Below are positions 35,627 to 42,696 of a DNA stretch of 62,894 nt, piece after piece; within the stretch, counting starts at the first letter, position 1; every line of letters begins with the position of its first letter. The notes below the pieces were generated by a model. It was not told where the DNA came from and did not search any database. It saw only the letters and a program-made list of their open reading frames with translations. This DNA comes from Carboxylicivirga fragile (GTDB lineage Bacteria; Bacteroidota; Bacteroidia; Bacteroidales; Marinilabiliaceae): the NCBI GenBank assembly GCA_025499625.1, contig JAFMVD010000035.1, positions 1 through 62,894 of the forward strand. Direction: 5' to 3'. The position numbers and the translations under genes are program-made.

Positions 35627-38600
35627 AATCAGATATTAAATTCAGTAAAAGCAGCATAACAGTCAAGTTCAGTCAAAATCCAAAGGAACATATTGTCTCC
35701 CGGCTAATCGAATTGGGTTTTTCTACCAAGGATAACAAAAGTTTTATCCGCAGTCAAAAACTAGCTCAAAACGAACATGAATACCTACAAGGCATGTTGG
35801 GAGTTCAAGGTTTGGGAATGGCATACATACCTGCAGCCGAAAAAGGATTTATCCTGGATACAACGGTTCCTGATTCGATGGGACATGAAATGCATATCGC
35901 TATACGTAAAATCAAGAAAAGCATAGGGATGCCACTGTTTGATTATGTAGCTGAAAAGCTGGATTACCAAAATGAAAATTTGGTGAAAGCTCTTTCGTGC
36001 GAACAGATTGATGCAGTTTCTCTGGCAATCTACAATATCGAAAAGCGCAAGCAGGGAATTATTGTTGGTGATCAAACAGGGATTGGAAAAGGACGAACAG
36101 CAGCTGCATTGATTCGTTATGGAGTAAAAAGTGGTTTACAACCCATCTTCCTATCCGAAAAGCCAAATCTATTTACTGACTTGTATCGTGATTTATCCGA
36201 TATAGGCAGTTCTGCTCTGGTTCCCTTTATCGTAAATACCAAAGAGAGCAAAACCAACATCAAGGACAAGAGCGGTGAAATTGTTTATACGGCTCCAGAG
36301 AAGTCAACTCAGGAAAGCATTATCAAAAGCAAAAAAGTGCCGAATAATTACAACTTTGTTTGTGCCACCTATTCACAATTTAATCAGCCCAAGAAACCTG
36401 CAAAACAGCAACTTCTATTATCAGCAGCAGGCAAGAATATCATTATCATGGATGAAGCACATAATGCTTCCGGAAGTTCCAATACAGGTGAATTTATGCA
36501 AGATGTACTACGTCAAACTAAGGGCGTGTGTTTCCTATCGGCAACTTTTGCCAAGCGACCTGATAACATGCCCATCTATGCGCAAAAGACATCCATGAGC
36601 GATGCCAATATGCCCAAAGAAGATTTGGTGGAAGCCATCTCAAATGGTGGTGTGGCACTACAGGAAGTGTTGGCAGCACAACTGGTTTCTGAAGGGCAAA
36701 TGATAAGGCGTGAACGCTCATTTGAAGGTGTGGAAGTCAACTACATCGAACTAAAAGAAAAAGCCAAACAGCAAGCTGACATAGCCGATAAGGTTACTTC
36801 CATCATACGTGATATTATTGGGTTCCAGGAAAAATACATTACTAAGCAAGTTAAAGAGCTTGATAAGATTGCAGCAGCCGAAAGTAAGGAAGTTGAAACC
36901 CGAAAGGGAACAGAGAAAGCAGGGGTTGACAATATTCCTTATTTCTCCAAGGTATTCAATGTTATCAACCAGCTTCTTTTTAGCTTAAATGCTGCCGATG
37001 TGGCTGACCATGCTATTCAACGATTAAAAGAAGGAAAGAAACCCATCATTGCCTTTGCTTCCACAATGGGAAGTTTCCTGGAGGGAATGGCCAAACCGGA
37101 TGATATCATAAACGGTGATTTCTCAACAGTACTGGAAAAAGGATTGGATTCAGTTCTTCGCTATACTGAAAAGGATATTGATGGAGAAAGTCAAGGTAAA
37201 ACCTTTAATATTTCTGACTTATCGGAGGATGCACAGTATGCCTATCGGGATATTGTCAAGCGTATTGAACAAGCTTCTACCGGAATTACTATCAGTCCAC
37301 TTGATTTAATCATTCAGAAAATAAAAGAAGCTGGCTATACGGTTGGTGAAGTAACCGGACGTAAGCTCTGTGTTCAATACAATTCAACCAAAACTCAAAA
37401 TACAACCGCTTTAGTTTTAAAGCGGAAAAAGGAAAATACATCCGATTTATTTCGTCAGTTCAATGATAATGAAATTGACTGCCTACTCATTAATCAGAGT
37501 GGTTCTACCGGAGCTTCGGCACATGCCATTATCACTGATAAAGTGCCTGCGAAAGAGGTGAAGCAGCGTGTGATGGTGATACTTCAACCAGAACTGAATA
37601 TCAACACCGAGATTCAAAAGCGTGGACGTATCAATCGCACAGGACAGATAATGAAACCGATTTACGATTACATTATTTCGTCCATCCCGGCACAAAAGCG
37701 GTTTATGATGATGCTTAAAAAGAAGCTGAAATCATTGGATGCCAATACCACCTCCAACCAAAAGAGTAGCAAGTCACAATTAGAATCGGATGACTTTTTG
37801 AATAAGTATGGTGATAAGGTGGTTCGTCAATACATGATGGAAAATCCAGAGTTAAACAAAGCCCTGGATAATCCTTTAAAATTTGAGGGTAAAGAAAGCG
37901 ATGAAACACCATCCGAAGGCGATGCATCTAAAGTAAGCGGACGTGTAGCTGTATTATCGGTTAAGCAGCAGGAGAAATTCTACCAAGAGGTGATTGAGCG
38001 TTACAACGATTACATCGAATACCTCAAACAAGCGGATGAATATGACCTGGAGGTTGAAATACTGGACTTAAAAGCCGTATCACTTGAGAAAAGCGTGGTC
38101 ATCGCAGGTAAAGGTGGGCGTTCTGTTTTTGGGAATGATACCTTTTTGGAAAAGTGTGAGTGTAACGTCCTGAAGAAACCATATGGCAAACCAGAACTGG
38201 AGAAGCTGATAAAAAAGCACCTGAATGGTAAGCTCCCGGACAGCATCAAGCAAGAAACTATTGCAGCGCATGAGAAACATGTACAATATAAACTGAATGC
38301 TGATTTACAAGAACTAGAAACCAAGTACAAGGGTTTATTAGATGGTATCACCGATGAGAAGGGTTATCAAAAGATTCCGGTCTTTGATAAGCAGGAACGC
38401 ATGCAGTATATCAGCGAGCGTGAAGATGAGATTATTGAAGCCAAAGGTTTGGATGAAAACAGGATTAAAACCCAAAGTCAAAACCGAAAAAACTACCTGA
38501 ATAACTTCTTCAAGTTCTTTAAAATTGGACATGGCTACCATTATCCTGCATTGAGCTTCGAAACTGATAGCAGCGATAATGCCTATTGTATATTCCTTGG

Positions 38601-39540
38601 ATTTGATATTAATACCAAGCGCAAGAATCCTTATGCACCATCGGCAGTAAAGCTACGTTTTGCCATTGCTGATAGTCGCAAATACATTGTACTTGCTTCA
38701 TCGGGAGACACAGCAAAAGAAATTGAACGTATCCAGGCTCGTAGCTTTCAGTTATTCACTCCTCAAAAAGAAAGTCTGATTGATAAGTGGGATGAAGCTA
38801 TTAAGGCCTTTACCCTGGATAGACAAATCCGCTACATCGTTACCGGAAATATTCTGCAAGGCGCTGCCGATTTTTCAGGAAAGCTAGTCAGCTTCACCAC
38901 CAAAGGCAAAGGTGTTAAAAAGGGGATTTTGATGAGTGAGGCATGGTCGCCAGATAACAACGACAATAATGCCAATAGTTATGTAGTTGCGCCAATTACA
39001 AAACTACAAAAGCACATCATGAGCTTACGTAATGGAGCTACCATTAGCACCGAAAACAAAATAACCATAGCCAGGCATTTTGACGATACTTTCAAAATCA
39101 TCATGCCCAAAACCAAGAGCCATATTACTATTTACACCGACAAAGAGGTTGTGAAGCTTCTGGTCAATAACCGGGATGGTTTTGAGATGGTATCGGGCAA
39201 TATGAGAGCTTCGGTGACCACCGATAAAATGTCTAAGCTGATTAATCTTCTTGGTGAACGTTTTAGCCTATCAGTAAAGGTTCCTAGAAATTACTTTGAA
39301 CAGTACCTGGAGAAAAGTCCAAAACAAACTGACACTACAGATAGCCTGACCAAAGAAGCGATGGAGATGTTTGAACAGGATAAAAAACAATTCCCTCAAA
39401 AGTTAGCCAAACAAAAACAGGCAGTCACAAAAGGCAAGACCATCAATATTTCCCAGGGTAAGAAACTAAAACTGGTAAAGCTCCGGGCAAAAGCCATCCT
39501 GATAAAACAGAAACAACTTAAAGCTGTGGCAGGTCTGTAA
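35623..39540 (+). CDS. Strawberry-notch-type superfamily 2 helicase (DarB-like)
   Basis: A 1305-residue protein. Walker A is GDQTGIGKGRTAA (near 147-160), the DEAH box IIMDEAHNASGSS (near 274), then FLSATFAKRP. The C-terminal helicase part has INQSGSTGASAHA and LNINTEIQKRGRINRTGQ (near 665-675), characteristic of Strawberry-notch proteins. A long C-terminal region (about 800-1305) is unassigned, and the chain ends KAVAGL. It is translationally coupled to the methyltransferase. By analogy with P1 DarB it may be an internal virion protein against type I restriction. Confidence 0.82.
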   Translation: MKSDIKFSKSSITVKFSQNPKEHIVSRLIELGFSTKDNKSFIRSQKLAQNEHEYLQGMLGVQGLGMAYIPAAEKGFILDTTVPDSMGHEMHIAIRKIKKSIGMPLFDYVAEKLDYQNENLVKALSCEQIDAVSLAIYNIEKRKQGIIVGDQTGIGKGRTAAALIRYGVKSGLQPIFLSEKPNLFTDLYRDLSDIGSSALVPFIVNTKESKTNIKDKSGEIVYTAPEKSTQESIIKSKKVPNNYNFVCATYSQFNQPKKPAKQQLLLSAAGKNIIIMDEAHNASGSSNTGEFMQDVLRQTKGVCFLSATFAKRPDNMPIYAQKTSMSDANMPKEDLVEAISNGGVALQEVLAAQLVSEGQMIRRERSFEGVEVNYIELKEKAKQQADIADKVTSIIRDIIGFQEKYITKQVKELDKIAAAESKEVETRKGTEKAGVDNIPYFSKVFNVINQLLFSLNAADVADHAIQRLKEGKKPIIAFASTMGSFLEGMAKPDDIINGDFSTVLEKGLDSVLRYTEKDIDGESQGKTFNISDLSEDAQYAYRDIVKRIEQASTGITISPLDLIIQKIKEAGYTVGEVTGRKLCVQYNSTKTQNTTALVLKRKKENTSDLFRQFNDNEIDCLLINQSGSTGASAHAIITDKVPAKEVKQRVMVILQPELNINTEIQKRGRINRTGQIMKPIYDYIISSIPAQKRFMMMLKKKLKSLDANTTSNQKSSKSQLESDDFLNKYGDKVVRQYMMENPELNKALDNPLKFEGKESDETPSEGDASKVSGRVAVLSVKQQEKFYQEVIERYNDYIEYLKQADEYDLEVEILDLKAVSLEKSVVIAGKGGRSVFGNDTFLEKCECNVLKKPYGKPELEKLIKKHLNGKLPDSIKQETIAAHEKHVQYKLNADLQELETKYKGLLDGITDEKGYQKIPVFDKQERMQYISEREDEIIEAKGLDENRIKTQSQNRKNYLNNFFKFFKIGHGYHYPALSFETDSSDNAYCIFLGFDINTKRKNPYAPSAVKLRFAIADSRKYIVLASSGDTAKEIERIQARSFQLFTPQKESLIDKWDEAIKAFTLDRQIRYIVTGNILQGAADFSGKLVSFTTKGKGVKKGILMSEAWSPDNNDNNANSYVVAPITKLQKHIMSLRNGATISTENKITIARHFDDTFKIIMPKTKSHITIYTDKEVVKLLVNNRDGFEMVSGNMRASVTTDKMSKLINLLGERFSLSVKVPRNYFEQYLEKSPKQTDTTDSLTKEAMEMFEQDKKQFPQKLAKQKQAVTKGKTINISQGKKLKLVKLRAKAILIKQKQLKAVAGL

Positions 39541-39555
39541 GCCCTTGCGAAGGGC
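39541..39555. repeat. Post-stop hairpin GCCCTTGCGAAGGGC
   Basis: A perfect 6-bp stem with a 3-nt loop begins at the base after the helicase stop codon, without a T-run. It is the third kind of palindrome found directly after a stop codon in this block. Confidence 0.6.
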
Positions 39556-39600
39556 AGCGAATAATCATAAACAGGTTACTAAAACATAATATCACATAGC

Positions 39601-40536
39601 ATGAAACTTACAGTTAAGAATTATAAGGAAGCTACCAAGAATATAGATTTCAAAAAACTACCAGAAGCAGCTCGTGAAGCACATAAGGAATTTGATTCTT
39701 TTGCTGATTTCTACAATGAGGATAAGGATATTAAAGAAATGCTGGACAATCATTTTAAGATTGTGGAACCATTCCTCAACCAAAGTCACAAACGCTTTAA
39801 GGAATTGCCAGATAGACATCCTTTAAATATCCTGGATAAGGAATCAGGTCAGTATAAAGAAGCTTTAAAAGAGTATCGTGGAAGTAAGAAAAAGAAGACT
39901 TCTTCGTCACAAAAATCGACAAAATTTGTGACGAGAAAGGATGATGCATCCAAGAAGACTTCAACAAAGAAAACAGCAGCTTCTAAACAGGCACAACGCA
40001 AGCCTATCGAGGTTGATTTAATGCCATTGGAAATAAAGGTTATTAAACGTTATCTCAACTTTCATAACAAAAGGGTAAGTGAACGTCAGGTATCATTGCT
40101 GTATAAAGTAATTCAAAAGGCAGCAACTGAAAAGACCATCCGTAAGACAAGCAAGTATGCAGCCGAAATTAAGAGTATTGGCAATGATCTAATAAAGACC
40201 TACAAGGAAATGAACGGTACTTGTAAATTTGATGTTCCTAATTCATTGTATTCAAAACTGAAAGATATTGTTGATGATTATGGAGTAACTCCGGCAGTTG
40301 CCCTGATTAAACGTTTTATCAACCTTTATGGGAATATCACCAAAGCAAAAGCCCAACGACTATTGACTACTGTTACCAATTCATTAAAAAATGGTAAGGT
40401 CAAGAAGTCTGAAAAGGAGTTTGAACAAGTTAAGAATGTTCAAAAGCATTTGCATGCTTATCTGGAGAGCGACAAACTGCTTGTTACCAATGTTCAGTTA
40501 AAAGGCTTGAAAGGACTTGCCGGATTGGGAAAGTAA
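39601..40536 (+). CDS. Basic protein, upstream partner of frameshift fusion
   Basis: 311 residues. The N-terminal part (1-95) is helical and acidic, followed by a Lys/Ser/Thr-rich linker (about 96-135: KKKKTSSSQKS) and a helical C-terminal domain (about 138-290). It ends in a glycine/leucine tail, LKGLKGLAGLGK. I do not recognise a family. Its last codons are a canonical slippery heptamer followed by a hairpin, so a fraction of ribosomes should continue into the RadA-like ATPase. The basic linker suggests contact with nucleic acid. Confidence 0.6.
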   Translation: MKLTVKNYKEATKNIDFKKLPEAAREAHKEFDSFADFYNEDKDIKEMLDNHFKIVEPFLNQSHKRFKELPDRHPLNILDKESGQYKEALKEYRGSKKKKTSSSQKSTKFVTRKDDASKKTSTKKTAASKQAQRKPIEVDLMPLEIKVIKRYLNFHNKRVSERQVSLLYKVIQKAATEKTIRKTSKYAAEIKSIGNDLIKTYKEMNGTCKFDVPNSLYSKLKDIVDDYGVTPAVALIKRFINLYGNITKAKAQRLLTTVTNSLKNGKVKKSEKEFEQVKNVQKHLHAYLESDKLLVTNVQLKGLKGLAGLGK

Positions 40537-40571
40537 ACGCCACTACTAAGAAGCCAAAAATTAGTAGTGGC
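40527..40571 (+). promoter_or_regulatory. Programmed -1 frameshift signal
   Basis: The heptamer G GGA AAG (40527-40533) stands directly before the zero-frame stop TAA (40534-40536). A 5-nt spacer follows (40534-40538), then a perfect 11-bp stem: GCCACTACTAA (40539-40549), 11-nt loop, TTAGTAGTGGC (40561-40571). The -1 frame is open from the heptamer to 41186. GGGAAAG is the slippery sequence of the lambda G-T frameshift. No T-run follows the hairpin, which argues against a terminator. The predicted fusion is 311 plus 217, or 528 residues. Confidence 0.75.
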
Positions 40572-40661
40572 ATAAAAACGCCAAAGGTACATATATCAAG
40601 CAATACCGTAAGCCATGTAGTTAAATCCAATCAAGTAGTATCAGCTGATCAACTGGCCAAA

Positions 40662-41186
40662 ATGAAATTTTCAACTTTATCCATTGGTGGAAAGTTCGGC
40701 AAACTACTTGGTCAACCATACAAACCATTTTACTTGATGATTTATGGTCAGCGCTTTCATGGGAAGAGTTCAGTAGCCATGCTGTTGGCTGATGTGTTGG
40801 CAGCAAAAAAACTAAAGGTGCTTTACGTTTCAAATGAGGAGGGCGTTAAAGGTTCGCTGCAAGAAAAGCTATTACGACTAAAAATCAAAAGTCCGATTCA
40901 CTTTGTTGAGGATTACAACCCAAGTCAATTTAAAGGTTATGATGCTGTATTCTTTGACAGTACGCAAACTGTAGGCATGAAACCGGATGAGTTTAAGACA
41001 TTAAAGAAGCGTTACCCAGGTACTTCGTTTATCCTTGTTTTTAAAGCTAATCGTGATGGCACTTCAAAAGGTGGTAGTGACTGGGAGCATGATGTGGATG
41101 CTATTATGCACATAGAGAATCAAAGTGCCACCATGGAGAAAAACCGCTTCCCTAATGGCAGTAATGAAACTATAAAGATATTCTAA
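40662..41186 (+). CDS. RadA/RecA-like P-loop ATPase (probably made as -1 fusion)
   Basis: From ATG 40662 it has 174 residues. Walker A is IYGQRFHGKSS (near 28-38), a NEEG segment lies near 58, Walker B is YDAVFFDS (near 90), and a RadA-like end DVDAIMHIEN and NRFPNG follows. The same frame is open 43 codons upstream of this ATG to the slippery heptamer at 40527, and the added residues (KKPKISSGIKTPKVHI and on) look coding. The main product may therefore be the C-terminal part of a 528-residue fusion. It is not an FtsK/HerA-type packaging ATPase. A role in genome handling is inferred. Confidence 0.7.
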   Translation: MKFSTLSIGGKFGKLLGQPYKPFYLMIYGQRFHGKSSVAMLLADVLAAKKLKVLYVSNEEGVKGSLQEKLLRLKIKSPIHFVEDYNPSQFKGYDAVFFDSTQTVGMKPDEFKTLKKRYPGTSFILVFKANRDGTSKGGSDWEHDVDAIMHIENQSATMEKNRFPNGSNETIKIF

Positions 41187-41187
41187 A

Positions 41188-41520
41188 ATGGAAGAGATGA
41201 ATATGAAATTTTATTGGCTAGTGATTGCTGGGTTCAGCTCTTTAATTGTGGGTGTAGTTTCATTTGTAATTCGCAATGCACTTTCAAAAAATGCAACAAA
41301 AGAAACGGTAGAAGCTAAAACCGATTTACTCGAGAAAGACATTGCTCATCTCTCAAAAGAACTGGAATCATGCGAAAATAAATTTGTTGTTCTGCATAAA
41401 CGCATCTCCGATTTACGTGATAGCTCTAAGGAGATTTATGTGAGTAAGGAACTATTTCACCAAACCATTAAGCAGCTTAATGAGAAGCTCGATACCATCC
41501 TAAAATTTGTAGAACGATGA
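41188..41520 (+). CDS. Membrane-anchored coiled-coil protein (lysis accessory?)
   Basis: A 110-residue protein with one N-terminal membrane helix (about 6-27: YWLVIAGFSSLIVGVVSFVI) and a coiled coil over the remainder (LLEKDIAHLSKELESCENKF). It starts 1 bp after the ATPase gene and precedes the holin gene. Such small proteins next to holins often act as holin regulators or spanin-like lysis accessories. The family is not identified. Confidence 0.55.
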   Translation: MEEMNMKFYWLVIAGFSSLIVGVVSFVIRNALSKNATKETVEAKTDLLEKDIAHLSKELESCENKFVVLHKRISDLRDSSKEIYVSKELFHQTIKQLNEKLDTILKFVER

Positions 41521-41533
41521 CAGGCATTGCCTG
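41521..41533. repeat. CAGGCATTGCCTG palindrome, copy 3
   Basis: It is the reverse complement of the 13-mer at 32245 and 32787. As in copy 2, it begins at the base after a stop codon (TGA 41518-41520). Confidence 0.6.
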
Positions 41534-41550
41534 AGATAATAAAAAATTGA

Positions 41551-41961
41551 ATGAAACTATTTAGAAAACTTGCAAATGCAGGTGCCGCCGAAACCATAAA
41601 GGCAGGCACGAAACTTATTGATGAGATATTTACCACACAAGAGGAAAAGCTTCAAGGCAAAATGGAACTTTTTAAAATGGCAGTTGCCGATCGAGACTCT
41701 GCTCGAGAAATGTATGCCCAGGATAATTGGCTGCAAAAGACCTTTGCTATATTCTTCCTGCTTGCATGGATTGGGTTGACCACACTAATGTTGAATTACT
41801 TTGTTTTTCAAACCATAAAGTTGCAAGATTGGCAAATAGCCTTTGTAAGCAGTATTAATGGCGGTATCTCCACCAAGTTAAGCACCATTATTGACTTCCT
41901 TTTTGGAGGTTCAATCAGCGGAGTAAACAATGTAAATCTCAAATCTAAACGCAAAGCATGA
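41551..41961 (+). CDS. Holin (3TM GTA-holin-like)
   Basis: A 136-residue protein. The first 60 residues are amphipathic and charged. A membrane helix, IFFLLAWIGLTTLMLNYFVF, lies at about 66-86, and a second hydrophobic region with STIIDFLFGGSIS is near the C-terminus. The sequence QDNWLQKT before the helix and FLFGGS at the end match the 3TM holin family seen in tailed phages and gene-transfer agents. It would open the inner membrane for the endolysin encoded next, which overlaps it by 4 bp. Confidence 0.72.
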   Translation: MKLFRKLANAGAAETIKAGTKLIDEIFTTQEEKLQGKMELFKMAVADRDSAREMYAQDNWLQKTFAIFFLLAWIGLTTLMLNYFVFQTIKLQDWQIAFVSSINGGISTKLSTIIDFLFGGSISGVNNVNLKSKRKA

Positions 41962-42533
41962 AACTTATGCAGAAGAAAACATTTGATGAACTCTTTGATG
42001 GAGTAATAAAACACGAAGGCTATTACGCTAATGTAACTGGAGACAGAGGTGGTGAAACCTATATGGGTGTTGCCAGAAACTTGCATCCAAATTGGGACGG
42101 TTGGGAATACATTGATGCATATAAAGAGACGTATGGAAAAATCAAGAGGAACTTTAAAATAGATATACCAGAACTGAACCAATTGGTGAAGGATTTCTAT
42201 AAACATACATTCTATGACCATTACCAAATTGGGAGTATTAAAAATGGCTCGTTACAAGAAATCATATTTGACTGGTGCGTTAATAGTGGACACTGGGGAA
42301 GCCGAGGTGTTCAACGAACCTTAAATCAATTCTTCAATGCTGAACTAAAAATGGATGGCATTATCGGGAAGCAAACTCTTAAAATCATTAATGGATGTAA
42401 TCCAAGAGAGTTGTTTGAGGCCATAAAAGCAGCTCGGATAAGATATTACTATACTATTGCTAAAAAAGGTCAGAATTATAGGTTTTTGAAAGGGTGGTTG
42501 AGGAGGATAGGATCGATTAATTATAGAAATTAA
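41958..42533 (+). CDS. GH108 endolysin with peptidoglycan-binding domain
   Basis: 191 residues. The catalytic glutamate sits in VIKHEGYY (near residue 19), followed by DRGGETYMGV (near 29-38), the GH108 signature. The C-terminal half (about 95-190) carries WCVNSGHWGSRGVQRTLN and MDGIIGKQT, the PG_binding_3 domain. There is no signal peptide, so release through the upstream holin is expected. Together they form a complete lysis cassette, which argues for a lytic (viral) exit rather than conjugation. It is the last gene of the one-direction block. Confidence 0.9.
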   Translation: MKLMQKKTFDELFDGVIKHEGYYANVTGDRGGETYMGVARNLHPNWDGWEYIDAYKETYGKIKRNFKIDIPELNQLVKDFYKHTFYDHYQIGSIKNGSLQEIIFDWCVNSGHWGSRGVQRTLNQFFNAELKMDGIIGKQTLKIINGCNPRELFEAIKAARIRYYYTIAKKGQNYRFLKGWLRRIGSINYRN

Positions 42534-42696
42534 TCTTTATTCTTATTTAGATTTAATTGTGATTATTTTTTTAATCTTTAATTTTTCCACATTCACCTGC
42601 ATCAAAGGTAGTTTTATCAAAGGTATGTAACCTTGTAATTGATAGAGTTCTGGAATTAGTGCAATTTTGCTCTAATTCTACCACATAATCTCAGAC

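Noticed and set aside
40539-40571. Hairpin after the 39601 gene as an intrinsic terminator
   Set aside because: No T-run follows on either strand, and the spacing to the GGGAAAG heptamer is that of a frameshift stimulator.
40662-41186. FtsK/HerA-type genome packaging ATPase
   Set aside because: Motifs around Walker B and the C-terminal end match RadA/RecA-like ATPases rather than packaging ATPases.
24830-42533. Ordinary tailed prophage
   Set aside because: No terminase, portal, HK97 capsid, head-tail or tape-measure gene is visible although the block is continuous and nearly all of it is coding.
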